Source of the DNA: Castor canadensis
Lineage: Eukaryota > Chordata > Mammalia > Rodentia > Castoridae
Direction of reading: 5' to 3'
NCBI RefSeq assembly: GCF_047511655.1
Contig: NC_133389.1
Span: forward strand, 29,549,501-29,613,500
DNA: 64,000 nucleotides
The notes under the pieces were generated by a model. It had not been told where the DNA came from, did not search any database, and saw only the letters and a program-made list of their open reading frames with translations. Below, piece by piece: positions 1-13,732 of this stretch (the stretch's first letter is position 1; each line of letters opens with the position of its first letter). Both the position numbers and the translations under genes were made by a program.

Positions 1-420
1 GGCTTAGTGCTGATGGTTCACTTTGCTAAGTCAGCTTAGTTAATTTCATCTGACTTAGTAGACAAATACTAGACAGACAATACAATATACAAGGAAAGAG
101 AAATAAAATTATTTTGGATTGTCAAGTGGGTACATAGTGATTGTCAGCAAGTAATCGGGGATGAGAAACTGCAAATAGAGCCATCAATAGGGCTTTCTCA
201 ACAGCAGGACACTTCATGTGACACGTGCATGACAAGACAGCACTGACATTTAGAACCTGGAGAACGTCACTGCAGATAGACAGCAGTAAACGCAAAGCTC
301 CCCCAGGGACCCTTATGTCACAGTGTAAGTTCCGTACCAGTGGCGTATGGTAAGGGAAGATGTGAGGAGTATGGAAGGAGATCAGAGGAGCAGAAACAGA
401 TTAGAGTGTGACAATTCATA

Positions 421-660
421 TAATTCTTGGTGAGCAGTTTGTATTTTATTCTGAGAGTGATGGAATGTCATCAGAGGGTTTTATATGGAGAAGTGACAAA
501 GTCTGATTTATGATTTTACAAGATCACTGTTATGCACACAGGATATTAATTATCGTATTTCATGAGGAGCAAAAGTCTGGAGAATAACTAGTTATCCATC
601 AACAAAGACAAGGCAAACAATTTGTGATGTGTATGTACAGTGGAATACCAGGCAGCAGAC
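421..660 (-). repeat. Old L2-like mammalian repeat fragment
   Basis: The text around 440-510 (an increase in weight of the 'trend to observe' type sequence: ttttattctgagagtgatgg, then gaggg-ttt and gtgacaaagtctgattta) matches by eye the widespread old mammalian repeat that also appears at 7535-7975, 18600-19330 and 62800-63260. It is diverged and its ends are uncertain. I call it L2-like from memory of the family. Confidence 0.4.
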
Positions 661-1173
661 ATCTGTATTCTGATATGGGTTGTCTGCATGTAAAGGCACA
701 GTGGCAAGCAGTGTGGGGTGTTTGCTAGTTTGGAGAAAAAAATAAAGGAGAATGCTGGGCTAAGGGAAGGGTCCTTGTAAAAAAATGTATTTTCTCACAG
801 CCATTTTCAGATAGTTCCCTATGAGTCCACCAGGGTCAGGCAGGGTGGCCAACACCCACCTGGTGCTGGCCACAATACTTAGCCATACTGTAACTGTAAG
901 TCTGTCTACTGCCCCTTTGTCTTCACCAGCAAAAGCCTGGTGATGTTAGCCTGCTCAGAGATACCTGTTTCCACCTGCTTGTTGGGTAGGTTCTTAATGG
1001 GAGAAACTTGTGTGGGTCACACCCAACATTTCTAAAACATGGCAAGCAGGTCATTAGGGAACACAGGGCTGAAGACCAGGCCTCTTTCATGTCAGAGAAA
1101 TAGGGGTTAGCCTGCTGTTTACCACATGAGTGTCTTTGCTCAATTCTAAGTGGAAAAGGGAATTGAGAGTGGG

Positions 1174-1178
<5 letters not shown>

Positions 1179-1232
<54 letters not shown>

Positions 1233-1234
1233 AC
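1179..1234. repeat. (CA)n microsatellite
   Basis: About 28 CA units with one interruption (cat) near the right end. Dinucleotide repeats of this length are normally polymorphic. The apparent reading frames rich in Thr-His or Val-Cys here are produced by the repeat. Confidence 0.95.
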
Positions 1235-2159
1235 CCCTGGATGGGGAATGGAGCCTGGGGGAAGAACAAAGAACATTTTCCCATAGGACCAACAGTGTAT
1301 TTTCTTTTTCTCTCCTTCCTCTTTACCTGCCTCTTCCTTTCTATGTTGCACTCTAGAAACCATTGAAGAAAAGGCTTCAATCAGTCTTATCTGCATCCTT
1401 TCCAGACTGAACACACTGAGGCCCGCTAAGATCTTTAATCAGTTTCACAATACTATCAGGAACCATCTCCGATAGCAGCCAATTTGCAAACTCACACATA
1501 GGACTGGCCTGATGTAGAAAAGTGAAAAGATCTATTGAGTTTAAAAAAAAAAAAAAAAAAAGACAAGTCTGTGGATAAACTAACTCACTACTCTGTAACT
1601 CAACAGAAGTTTTAAATTTTAACTTAATCGTTTAAGCACTCACTGTTTTCCGCTTCAGTAAAGATCTAAGTTTACAAAAAATAAGATCCTTTAAATCTGG
1701 AATGATGCCAACATGAATGCTGTGATTCTGAGCCTTAGCATCTGCCCCCTGTGTTTTACATGTCTGTGTGTTCTTTGTGGGGTGGCCTTATGGACACAAA
1801 TGTCACAAATTTGCTGTTATAAACAGCAAATGTCATCACCATAACTTGCCTGAGCACAGGGATTTCCCACTACGTGGGGTCCTTTGGGGTTCAGAGTTCT
1901 CAAGGACGCTGAAGAATGGAGAGTAACAGAAACAGTGTACGGTGTAAATAACACACAGCTGTCATGGCAAATGCACATTGGTTCTCGCTGGCTGTGCTAT
2001 GGTGGGGACACTTCTGAGGGAATCCCTGCCAATTACAACAGAGCCTGATAATCTCACAATCACACCAAGACTTGACAAAGTTAGCAACATACCCTAAAGT
2101 AACAGCAGCCTCTGAGTCCTTCTGTGGTTGTTGAACTACTCAGTCAAGACCTCCAAATC

Positions 2160-2480
2160 ATAACATAGTTCTTTGTTCAGCATTTATTGAGCAACTGCTT
2201 ACCTACCAGTCTCACACTAGGCATTAGTGGGCAAGCCAATAAAACCCAGTCCAGGTCCTCAATCCCCGCTGGTCTAGGGAGGAGACAAGTGTAAACACTG
2301 ACAGCACAGGATGGTCAGGGTGTTGCCAGGCAGATGCAGAGTGCTATAGGAGTGTGAAGGAAGATCCAGGAAGTGATGAGGGACATCAGGGAAGGTTTCC
2401 TGGAGGAGTTGATACTTGAAACTGCTTCTGGAAGGATCATGGGCATGAATTCATAAATACTGGTGTCAGAAGGTAATAGA
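2160..2480 (-). repeat. L2 LINE fragment
   Basis: The reverse of an L2 3' end is recognisable: a catttattgagcaactgctt-type start followed by a stretch like ctcaatccccgctggtctag and then the ggaggagttgatacttgaaa part. It lies in the LOXHD1 intron about 430 bp upstream of the first visible exon. Confidence 0.5.
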
Positions 2481-2754
2481 AGCCATACTTCAGCTTTGGG
2501 AGCTCCAAAAAGGTCTATTTCTTGGATTAAAGACCTCTATTGTGAACCAAATGAAAGCTATAAGACCATCCCTGGTAAAGGGTCATGTTGGATGGGTTTT
2601 AGGTGGGAGAAACTTGCAGTAAGAAACTAACACAATTTCTTGAGGCCCACAAACTTTAAAACCCATGGACAAATCCTCTAAGGGTCTTTGAACCCCAACT
2701 TAAGGATTTTGCAAAGAAAACTAAATCGTGTGGGCTTCAGGAGTCCTCAAAGTC

Positions 2755-2870
2755 AACCTAACCCAACCCGTCATTTCATCAGCAAGGACACCAAGGCCCA
2801 GAAAGGATGGGGAACTTGTCCAGGGCCACACAGCCTATGGGTTGGGAAGGGAGGTCTGGATGGGAAGGGA
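2755..2870 (-). repeat. MIR SINE fragment
   Basis: The core aaggcccagaaaggatgggg followed by cttgtccagggccacacagc is the reverse complement of the conserved MIR core. It ends about 40 bp before the acceptor site of the LOXHD1 exon at 2912, so the branch-point region may border MIR-derived DNA. Confidence 0.6.
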
Positions 2871-2911
2871 AGGCACCTCTGTTCCCAGTCTCCACCATAT
2901 CTCCTCCACAG

Positions 2912-3082
2912 GGCTATTTCCTGGCTGGCACCTGAGCTATGTTGACGTGAAAGACAACTCCCGCGATGAGACCTTCCGCTTCCAGTGTGACTGCTGGCTC
3001 TCCAAGAGTGAGGGTGACAGGCAGACAGTCCGTGACTTTGCATGTGCCAACAATGAGATCCATGAAGATCTGGAGGAGACCA
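2912..3082 (+). CDS. LOXHD1: LOXHD1 exon (fourth from last), PLAT domain end
   Basis: LOXHD1 is a stereociliary protein of inner-ear hair cells built of many PLAT (polycystin/lipoxygenase) beta-sandwich domains; it is needed for mature hair-cell mechanotransduction, and human mutations cause DFNB77 deafness. This 171-bp exon adds 56 whole codons, beginning [14 protein letters not shown], and includes the typical end of a PLAT domain ([15 protein letters not shown]). The acceptor is ctcctccacag at 2901-2911 and the donor is A|gtacgtggg after 3082. The exon begins with two bases of a split Gly codon and ends with one base of a split Thr codon; the next exon supplies CA to complete ACA. The identification comes from strong recall of the mammalian LOXHD1 C-terminus. 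The reading frame is open and the preceding exon lies outside the window. Confidence 0.93.
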
Positions 3083-5019
3083 GTACGTGGGGGAGATTAT
3101 GTGGACCCAGCCTGACTGTGACACTTGGACTGGCTTCTAGTTAAAAGAGGGCTAGCTGGGGAGGAGGTGGAAAATGGAGTGAGAATGAGATGACCCTGGT
3201 ACAGCTAGAGGGGGCTCAGATGCCTCATGAGGGAAACTATGGGAAACTATGGGGAGATAGTAAAGTAAACTCCCTAAAGGTAAAAACCCAAAACTGCTAA
3301 GAAACTGGGGCCAATTCATAACCCTGAGTCATAGGGACTAATTGAGTAGCAGGAAATCCCATGAGGACAAGCTCACCCGGATTGATGGCTTGGCTGGGCA
3401 GCTTGTCATGAAATCCTCTCTAATTTATTTTTCTATCATGGACTAAGTCTAACCCATGTCTATGGCATCAGATACCAATCCAGCCTTCCTAGAAACAGAA
3501 GCAGAGAGAATGAGGAACTCCTCAAGCCACTCCTTCATCCCTTCCTCCGGGAGACTTAAAGGAAAGAGTAATTGATCCCCTCAGGTAATGACCACTGAGG
3601 CCTAGGGAAATGTGTCTAATACACAGGCCAGCATCTGGGCCCAACCCAAGAAGAAGGCCTACCAAAGGCAGAGCCTGCTGTAAGGAAGGGATTTTCCAAT
3701 GTTGGTTATTAAGGCAATACTAGAAGCACTAAGAAGTAGTTTCCCAACTCTTTTTGTCTTTCTCACTTCTGCCATAGATAGTCCAGTGTGGGTGTTTGGT
3801 GGGAGGTCTTCTGTGGCATGATTTAGGGACCCAAGCTCTTTGCATCTGTGTTTCTGCCATTTCCAACATGTGACTTCCACATTTCTTGCAGAAGGGAAAA
3901 GAGAGCCTGGGAAGGCCCTCTGCTACCTTCTCAACACATTAACTATATTATATTTATGAAGACTAGTCCGGTGGCCACTATCAGATGTAAAGACTCCTGG
4001 GAAAAGTGGTCCCTTACTGGGTAGCCCCTTCTGGGGGACCACTACACCATGGAAAAGAAGTGTGCATCTTTGATGGAAAGACACCTACCCATCTCCACCA
4101 AGTTGTGCAAAGTGTCCAATGATGAAATTAGCTATTTTGAGAGACAGTGAGCACCGTGTGCCTAGGAGCGTTCAAATGAGAGTTGAGTTTCCCGTAAGGG
4201 AATTCCTGTCTTGATTCAGAAGGTATGCTCCCAGCTTTTGTAATTGCACTTTCTAAGGAGTTACAGGGTGCCCACTTTTATTTTGGATGCTCTGAGCATC
4301 CATAGCTCTTGTGACCATAGTGCCTTGTGACCTCCACGGGTCAGGGACAGCATCACTTGTATTTCTTACCTGGTAGGCCTTGGGGCTTAGTAGGGACACA
4401 GTAAATTAGTGCTCTGAGGGAAGAAGTGTTACCTCAGAGCCTCACGTTGCAGTCAGAGGGAGAAGATCACCAGAGCCAACGTAGATAATGGAGGCTTCAT
4501 AGGCCATTGGCACTCAGAGGACGAGACATGTGTAAGGCTTGGAGAAAAACTGCTGACTCTCCTGCTTGGATTGCCAGAGACCAAACAGCTGCTGAGACCT
4601 GCTGGATTCAGGTTGGCAGGAGGTTACTGAAGAGAGGTTAGTTCTATGAGCGTGGGAGACAGGAGGGCAGGGACACGGAGCCAGGAGAGGGCCTGGATGC
4701 ATCCGGCCCTTGCCTCAAGCCTGCAGTGGGCAGCACAGCATCCCCTGGGTTGCCCATGAGGGACAGACCACCATGCCTACATTCCCTCCTTGGGGATGTC
4801 ACAGACTGAGCTTGGTTCCCAACCCTCAGCTACCTTTGTTTAACCATGTGACAAATCCATATCGAGCACCTAGAAATGCTGTGCCCTTTTCTGACTTCAG
4901 GAGACTTACTTATGCTCTCATGGCACCTTCACTCTGGATCCATGGGACCCAGGATCCCTTCTGGGCACTTGGCCTGTGAGTGAAAACACCACCTCTCGCT
5001 TAAACAGAGCTCCACAGAT

Positions 5020-5210
5020 GTGAAGACATTTCACACCACATTCCCATCAGGCCCTGGAAACTCCATGCTCACCATGTGAGGCAGGCAGAGTACAGTTCAC
5101 ACCTGTGTCAAGGATAAAGAAGGCAAAAAAGCAGAAAGGTTAAATGACACCTCTACAGTCTGCTGCATGGCCCCAGGTCTTCACTGGACCTGGCGGGTGC
5201 CACAGATTGA
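5020..5210 (-). repeat. MIR SINE fragment (weak)
   Basis: Reads like a reverse MIR: attcccatcaggccctggaa, then aggcaaaaaagcagaaaggt and taaatgacacctctacagtc. Strongly diverged. Confidence 0.35.
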
Positions 5211-7534
5211 AGGATTGCCCCATCTCACTTAGCCTCCTGTTCCCAACCTTCATCCCCATCTCTTGGTAGCAGTCCTAGAAGCTGTTCCAAGTCCTCTGCA
5301 AGCAGCCACCTCTTCAGATGATTTCCAGGGTGCAGCCAAAGCCAAGAGCCATTAGCAATCTTCATATATAATCTTGATGTCTGAACCTCCAGAGTTTCTG
5401 TTGTGACTGATCCAGAGTCAGGACTGGGCAGTAAGAGCACATGTTCACGTGTATGCATGCAGACACATGTACACACTTGGGAAGACACAAACTTCTCTTT
5501 TGCCGGGACAACCTCCAGCTAAATAAATGACTTCCTACTTACAGCCCTCCCTTCCTTATCCTAGAGAAGCCTTTAAGGTGGCTCCATCAGCCTTATCTGC
5601 AATGCTTCCAGCCCTAGTAGAGTCAGGCTTGCTGGCCAGTCCCCAAGGATGGAGCACTAAATACTCTGCTAGAGAATCAATCTTCATATTTGTGTTTGAT
5701 GCTTCCATTTTTTGGTAGTCCTAGTGGTGTCAAACAGAAAATTTTAGAAATGGCTAGGAGCCTTGGTTTGCACATGCCTAAAACCCAAATCTATGCTGGC
5801 TGCAGCAATATATTGGTTTCCAGAATTTGGAAGCCTTAGGTGATTCTGGCTCAGAGTTGGCTGTCTCCAGAGGCTCCAATGGTTCTTTGTCTTTGTCTCT
5901 CATTTCTTGTTATCTCTGTTTCCCTCAGCATATCGACTTTCTTTTAGTGCAGATTATCCCTGCATCACAGGAAGATGGCTACTGGTTGCACCAATTCACA
6001 CTTCTAGCAGAATAGCCTCAGTGGAAGAGAAGAGAACATTGCTCTGAGGAGGATGCTAACTACCCAGGCCCAGAACTCTCAGCCCATCCCAGCTCCAAAA
6101 CGTGGAGCTCCCAAGTGTCCAGAATAGTTCTAATAACAGGAGGCAGTAAAGTCTGGATGCCCACCAGAAGCCCACCTCCTGCAACTCCTCCATGGCCAGC
6201 ATGTGCCACTGCTGTTCTTATCTCAAGACCACCCACCTGTTTATTCTGCTGCTCCTCATGAAATGTGATATTGGAGCTTCTCTGCATCCACCCACTCCCT
6301 TCTCAGTACATACTTGCTTGTTCGTTTCACTCTGTAGATGCTATGCCTAGAGTAAAGGCAAGATTTCAAGGTGGTCTGCTCACCTCTCCCCATCCTACCA
6401 CTCAAATCACCAGCTCGCCTTCATGCTGGGACTCCCACTCTGATTCTTCCCTCACATGGCATGAGCCCTGTTCTGCAGTTGGCTTGTCCCATGGCTATAC
6501 AGGTCCCTTAGCTGGGCTGTACATTGATGTCTATTAGATTGGACTTATCACTTTCCCCTTCTCCATCCTTTCAAGTCCCTGATCTTCCTCTGTTTCTTCC
6601 CAACAATCTGTGGACAAAGTTGAGGGTAGGCTTTCCACATTTTTGTCAAGCCATTGATGAGATGGGGAAGGGAGCAAGGTGAAGAAATGTGGGTTGAAGC
6701 TTCTCTGAAGACCTTTGAAGCAATAGCAACCTACCTAAGTGTCCTTGATGACAAACCCCACCCTCAGGACCACCAGGGGTTTGCTACATGCATGTGCACC
6801 TACCTGCATCCTCTCTTGCCTCTTCTACTTGAATGCATTGTGGGGAGCACACAGGTTCCTTGCACCCTCCCTTCTGTGCTGATAAACCATTTCCTTCACA
6901 GGACCAGGATCCACCTTGAACTCACCTGGGCCTGTTTGCAGAGCTTACCTTAGCCTCCAATGACTTTAAAGAAGGACAGCTCCCACGCAGTGACAGCTTG
7001 AGTCCCTGGCTGGAATTTGTCAGGCACAGAGCCCCTCCCTGCCACAGGGTTATGTATCTTCTGCGGGTCTCTTCCTCAATCCTAGGCTACCTGCCTCTTT
7101 GCCTAGGTTTATCCTACCTGTTTCAGGGTAGAACAGGGCCTATCCCTGAAAGAAATTATGAAGGCAAAGGGATTGCTGAAGAGTTGGGTTTGAGAGAGGC
7201 AGGCCCAGCCTCTCTCTCCTTCATTGTCTTGTTCTTATCTCTGAGGTACAGACACAGAAACAGCGATCTTTTGAATCTAGAATCCCAAACCCTCAAGGAT
7301 TGACTTAAGCAAGATCTATAGGCATAGGAGCCATTCCGGACAAACACTTATTGTGTCCTTCTGTATGTCAGTTCCATCCCTGCCTGGTTCTTGGGACAAG
7401 GGGCTGAATCTCAGATCATACCTGCTCAGTACCTTTGCTCACACTCTTCCATCTCTCTGGAAACACCCTTCTATCCACTACCAAGGCCAAGGTCACAAGC
7501 CAACTCCTTCATGAAGCTTCCTGTGATTTGTCCA

Positions 7535-7975
7535 ATCATTCATTCTTTCACTCAACAAATATTTATGGAAGACCTATGACATGCTAGGCGCTGTTCTGGG
7601 TACTTGAAAATCTGTCAGCGAGCAAAATGAAGTCCCCTGCCTGCATGGAGCTTATGCTCAAGTTGAAAGTACAATAAACAATGAAATAATGAATGAGTAA
7701 ATGACAGAGAATGTTAGAAGACAATAAGGACAAGAGAAAATGATACAGTGAGGTAAGGCGGGCCAGGAGTGTAGGGGAATGGAGTTGCCTTTTTAATTGG
7801 GGTGTTTGGAGGAGATCTCACTGAGAAGGTAGCATTTGTATAAGGAGGTGAGGGTGTGAGCCCCGCCATGCTGGGGTAAGTGTTCTAGGCAGAGGAAGAA
7901 GCACTGCAGAGCCCTAAGGCAGGAGCAGTGAGGCAAGAGGCAGAAGAAGACAGCAAGAGAGATGTGCTAGGAGTT
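7535..7975 (-). repeat. L2 LINE fragment, long
   Basis: A long recognisable block. It starts with cattctttcactcaacaaat, attatggaag-type text and gacatgctaggcgctgttct, continues through catggagcttatgctcaagt and ends near gccctaaggcaggagcagtg. This is the reverse orientation of the L2 3' region as I know it. Confidence 0.65.
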
Positions 7976-8693
7976 GAGATGGGAGTGGTCACTATTGGGA
8001 GCTGTGCTCTCCCTGCACCCCATGGCACTTTGGCCTTTTACTGAAAGGTTTTCACACTCCTTCACTGTCATGTGGGATGGTCAGGGTTTGCGTCTGGGGC
8101 TAGAGAGTGAGTTCTGGTGTCATTAGACTCTGGTCCTCCTGTCCCCCGGCACCCATCGGACAAAGGTTGGTGAATGGGTACCTGTGCAGGCATGCTGGGA
8201 GAGCGCCAGGGCAGGGAAGTTGCTGTGAGGTGGATAAGAGTGACCACTGAAGCAGACTGGCTGTGGCTGCATGCTAGAGTAAGGTCAGGGCTCTCTGGGG
8301 TCCTTGGCCTGCCAGGTCTTTCCTCTCTGCTTTCTGAAGCTGGACCCACCTCTCCTGCCTTCTCTTCTCAGCATATGAGTTATGTGTTGTGTCTTCGGGA
8401 CTCACCCAGCCCTGAGAGCCAGGTCCAGCATCTCTCAATAGCTGACCTCCACCTCCTGCTTCATTCCCCATGGCTCCCATTTCCCATGTTCTTGGGCAAA
8501 GAGGTTGCAACTATAAATAAAATGGAAAGGATCGCTCTAACCCCAGAACTGGCCGTTCTACTTATAGCACCTGGATTGTGGTGATGCTGACTTGCCACCT
8601 GACCTTCAGACTGCGGCCTAAGACCAGATGAAAGACTCTGAGGGAGCGGCCTTGTGTTCCTAGTGGTGGGCAGCTGCTTCCTCCCCCTGCTGA

Positions 8694-8852
<159 letters not shown>

Positions 8853-9139
8853 TAGGAAGAAGAGGGATCACAGGGAGTATGGGTGGGGGGAGATGGAGTG
8901 GGGTGGTAAGAGAGGCTCCTCCCCTTTGAGAGGAGCCACAGGCCTATAAATGGGCCTAACCTACAAGTACTTGCTGAGTTCCTACTGTGTGCAAGCCCTA
9001 TGCTTTCTACTGCAAACATCATATCACATCCAAGTAGACATGGTGCTCACCACAGCGCATCTCAGTTGCTCAGCTGCCCACTTCATCTCTGCTCCCTCCA
9101 GAACTGCTTGTCTAGCCTCCACCTCCCCTTTAACTCCAT

Positions 9140-9515
9140 TCTTCCTTTGTCTTGGCTCATTCGGGCTGCCATAACAGAATGTCACAGAGAAGTGGCTTAT
9201 ACACAATAGAAATTCATTTCCCTCAGTTTTAGAGACTAGACTCCTAGGGCCAAGGTACCAACAGATTCAGTACCTGGTGAGGGCCCACTTCCTGGTTCAT
9301 AGACAGCCATCCTCTCACTGCATCTGCACACAGCGAAAGGAGTGAGCTAGCTTGCTGGGGCCTCTTTTATAAGGCACACTTATTCCGTTCATGTGGGCTC
9401 CACCCTCATCACCTAATCACTTCCTAAAGGCCCTACCTCACATGCCATCCCACTGGGGTTTAGGTTTCAACATATGAATTTGGGAGGGACACAAACATTC
9501 AGTTTATAGCAACCT
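9140..9515 (-). mobile_element. MaLR (MST/MLT1-type) solo LTR, reverse
   Basis: The reverse complement of a MaLR LTR is clear: tcgggctgccataacagaat, then ggtgagggcccacttcctgg and ttcatagacagccatcctct, then ataaggcacacttattccgt, ending with ggtttcaacatatgaatttg. No internal retroviral sequence is attached. It lies in a LOXHD1 intron, antisense to the gene. Confidence 0.75.
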
Positions 9516-9814
9516 TTCGTTCAAATCCCCTGTACGTGAGGACAAAGTCTGAGATCTTAGACTGATACATACAGACCACCATAGATTGCCACGCTCCCAC
9601 CTTCTCCATTACCATTTCCTTCACTGAACCTAAATTCACCCAAGCCAGCATTCCTCCACGCACGCTAAGACGAGTCTGTCTCAGGGGACTCTCCCCTTCC
9701 CCTCCTCCCTTGTTCTTTCAGTCTCACCACTCTTAGCTCAACACCAAGGACCTCATGCTCCGCCCATCTCCAGCTGGCAGGGCAGGGCTTCTTTCTTGTG
9801 ATCGTCTTGTTCCA

Positions 9815-9895
9815 AAACTAGACTGAATTCCTCCAGGAATGTGGAATTCACGTCAAGTCTTTCCCTGGAATGTGGTAGGCACTCAATAAATGATG
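9815..9895 (+). repeat. L2 LINE 3' end
   Basis: Ends in gtaggcactcaataaatgat, the typical L2 3' terminus, preceded by a diverged gaattcctccaggaatgtgg. It lies in the sense orientation just upstream of the LOXHD1 exon at 9938. Confidence 0.55.
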
Positions 9896-9896
9896 A

Positions 9897-10256
<360 letters not shown>

Positions 10257-11114
10257 TGAACCATGTGTCTATGGCCAGAGGCATGGGACTAGACTGGATG
10301 ACCTTGGATATACCCAGTCTTTGAAGACTTTCTTGGAAGAACACCAAGAAATTCACAGGGCCAGACAACAGAACCTTTCTTGCCTTCCCTTTTCTTCTCT
10401 CTAGAATGACACAGAAATGCTACATGTGAACTTGCTGCTTAGGTGATCACAGTGAGAATGTCTCCTATGGACAGCAGAAGGAGCAGAGACCAAGGGGGCA
10501 CTAATGGCACACCTGCCTCTGGGAACCTCTGAGAAGGGGCTCTGCATTTTCCTGTCAGGGTATTCTGGAGACTAGGGTGTTTCTGGAGGATTTAAGAGCC
10601 TTAGTTACCTGGGCAACATAGGCACAGCCACCCATTTGTCTAATTAAAATCACTTGGTAACCATGCTGGAAGCCAGAAAGGGCCCCAAGGCTCTGGAGGA
10701 TTAGGAAGATACCAGGAAGAAGCCAGAAAAGCATGGAAAGGGGAAGCCAAGGCTTGTTTGGGGAGAGTAAATGAGAGCTGTATGTAGCCTACAAGAGCAG
10801 CCTGTCACTTTTTGCCAGAGATTCTCAGTTAGGGACCCTGCTGGCCCCTTTCCCAACAAGTCCCTTCCTGGGAGCTCATTCTACATACTGAAACCTCTCC
10901 TGCCCCTGGAAATGTGGCCACTGCCTGCACAGAAGCAGCAGTGGGCATAGACCTCAGAATCAGGCAAATCTCTGTGGGCTTTGGCCCTCAGGTGGCCAAG
11001 CTTCTCAGAGCAATGTCTGTCCATGCTCAACCTGTGACCTGCAGGCTTCCTGAACTTGGCTTTCCTATGCAATCTTCTCTTTGGGAACTGAGCAGGAGAG
11101 GCTTCTGACTCTGA

Positions 11115-11374
11115 ACTTGGCTACCATAATAACACCCCATAGGTGGGTGGTTTAAATAATAGACACTCATTTCTTACCGTTCTAGACATGCAGGTCTAAG
11201 ATCAGGGCGCCAGCATAATCAGGCTCTGGTGAAGGCCCTCATCCTGGCCTGCAAATGGCCACCTTCTTGTTCTGGGCTCATATGGCACAGTGAGCTCGGG
11301 TGCCTCTTCCTCCTATTTAAGGGCACTAATCCCATCATTAGGGCCCCACCTTCATGACTTGAGCTAATCCTAAT

Positions 11375-11419
<45 letters not shown>

Positions 11420-11560
11420 AGAGGAAGTTGAAATCAAGACCTCATACTTGCTAAGTAAGCCTAAGTATCTCTTAAGGGCCTCATCTCTAAGTACCGTCAC
11501 ATTGAGAGTTAGGGCTTCAACATATGACTTTGGAGGGGGGCACTTCACTCTTGGACTGGG
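11115..11560 (-). mobile_element. MLT1-type MaLR LTR, reverse, with internal (CT)n
   Basis: The reverse MaLR pattern is seen at ggctaccataataacacccc, then agggcactaatcccatcatt and agggccccaccttcatgact, ending gcttcaacatatgactttgg. A (CT)n tract at about 11375-11416 interrupts the LTR and has expanded inside it. Confidence 0.65.
11375..11416. repeat. (CT)n microsatellite
   Basis: About 20 CT units inside the MLT1 LTR. Confidence 0.9.
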
Positions 11561-13014
11561 ACATTATTTGCTGCTCTTTTAGAGGAAATTTAGGCTGGCA
11601 CAATAAATTCTGCAGGAGTTTCTGGATGTGGCTGCTCTAACCAATCTGATGAGGATTTGAGAGCCAGAAGAGTTAAGAACTTTCCAGCAAGTCAGAGCCA
11701 GGCCAAAGTACCTTAGGTGCCTTGTCTGCCTTCCAATCATGGCAAATGTGACTACTGACACTGCGTCTTTGCAAATCCTAGAATAAATAAAATAATAAAA
11801 TTGTCACCTCTCTGGTACTTTTAAACCCGCAATGTTGAGAGAGAGAGAGAGAAAGAGAATAAATCTTGGAATCCTATGGAATCCTAGTACCTTCTGGTCA
11901 GGAGAAAGGAGAGATAAAGGCCTGACACTGAGTTTCCCACACACGGTCCAAGTTGTGGAATTTTTGTAAGCAATGAAAAGAAGCAGCTTCTCCCAGTGAT
12001 ACCTGCACCAAGGGTTCTTCCCAAAATTAAGGTGGGGGGGAGTCTGGCTCATGAATACCAGAGCTGTTACCAGAGCTCTGTGACCTCAAGCAATTGCACA
12101 TCACCTCTGTGCCTCTCTCTCCTTTGGGCAGAGAACTGAATTCCCCCTTAAATCTAGCAGGAGGGGACAGGAGGCAGGAGTGCGAGCCTGGATGCTCTCA
12201 GAAGTCCCAACCCACCCCTGCCTACCTATGTAGGTCTCAAACCTGTGGTTTCTGAGGAATAAGAACCTATGTCCCCCCCACAAATATCACATTCATCCAA
12301 AAGGGGACTTTGCAGGTGTGTTTACCCCTTGTGAATGTTTGTATGGCATCATTCTAGAACACAATTAAGAGTCTATATCATAAAAACTACTTAGCCCTGT
12401 GTGTGCATACAAGACTTCTTGCAAACCACCATGTTAGCCAAATTTGAATTTCTGTAAATTACAAATAATTTTAATCTCAATCTCTTATAAACACAATAAC
12501 CTCAAACTTCTGTCTTCCAATCTTTTCCAGTTCTGACCCTGTTTTTGCAGTGTGCGTTTTATCCTTCTCACTAGTTCTTGTTTCTCATTAATATCCTTGG
12601 GGTTTTTGTAGAAAGACATGCAGAAAAGTTCTTTTTTGTCTTTTAAACCAAAAACTCCTTTATTGTTTTATTCCTGAAGTATATCTAAACACATAACAAA
12701 ATAAAACTTCAAGTAAGACTGAAAAGTAAATAAAAGAAAGTAAAATTTCCCTAAGGCTCTACTACCAAAGATGGCCACCTTTAGCATTTCCAGGATTTTC
12801 TGATGCTCACCCTCACAGTGTTCACAGAAGGGTGATCACATTCTACCTGATTTTAAACACAAATAATTTCTTTTTGTTCCCCATCCTTCTGCGTTTGTTT
12901 TTATTCTTATGGACTATCCTGTCCCCATTTCCATCTGGAACCTTGACTCCACCAAGACCAATCTTGGTGATTTTCTAAGATTATGTCTATTAGAAAACAT
13001 TTCCTCATATCTAC

Positions 13015-13340
13015 ATCAGGAAATATTTTTTAGTCATTCAAAATAAAGAATTAAATATGTACCAGATGACTTGGAGCAATTCCCAGGAAGTATTGTTGAG
13101 TGAGAAAAGTAAGATGCAGGAAAACATGTCGCATATGATGCTGCTGAGTAAAGGGAAAACTGACGTCCCCATATGTCTATGTGAATGAGAGTCTGTGCAG
13201 GATTGGGTGGAATGGAGAGGAAGTTGGCAGGCTGTGCCTCAACTGTTGCATGGGTTATCTGAGGTAAAGGTGGGGTGCTGAAGTAGAAAGGAGAAAGGAG
13301 ATGGAGCCAAACAGAAAGGAAGAAAGAGTGCATTTGGAAA
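13015..13340 (+). repeat. Old L1M 3' end (tentative)
   Basis: Phrases such as gttgagtgagaaaagtaaga, tgcaggaaaacatgtcgcat and ggtggaatggagaggaagtt resemble the 3' untranslated part of ancient mammalian L1. Diverged, with no identifiable ends. Confidence 0.35.
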
Positions 13341-13732
13341 AGCATGTCTAGTCATATGACTTGTGTGTTTATATAGAATTATGTACATCGGTGGGCATAT
13401 GCATAAAGAAAGACATTTTAAAGAATTTTACAACAAAGAATACAAGTACATCCCCCACAAAGAAATTCTGGTATGTAATAACAATCCAAACATATCAAGA
13501 GATAAACGTGGGAAAGAGAGATCTCAGAATAAGAATTTCCTGAGAAGTGTCTTTAAATGCTTTGCTCTTCAGAGCAAGGCAGGCCTTGGGTCTTCTTGGG
13601 TCTTTCTTCTTCAAGCCTTAGTTCCTCCTTCTTTAAAATGGGAGGATGAGATGAAAGAATGCAAAGCCCTGACCTTTGGTAAGCATGCAGAGAACCAAGG
13701 ATTTTTTTCTGTGAAGAATTTTCATGTAGGGA

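Larger units (their letters stand above)
1..2159 (+). other. LOXHD1: LOXHD1 intron, left part
   Basis: This stretch lies upstream of the first visible LOXHD1 exon and is inferred to be intron. I see no PLAT-like reading frame in it. It holds an L2-like fossil, a (CA)n tract and an A-run at 1543-1561; the rest is unassigned. Confidence 0.6.

Noticed and set aside
923-1414. Overlapping frames through the (CA)n repeat on both strands
   Set aside because: Open only because the dinucleotide repeat has no stops; no domain.
1-2911. Further LOXHD1 exon upstream of 2912
   Set aside because: No frame in this interval shows a PLAT pattern with acceptor and donor sites.
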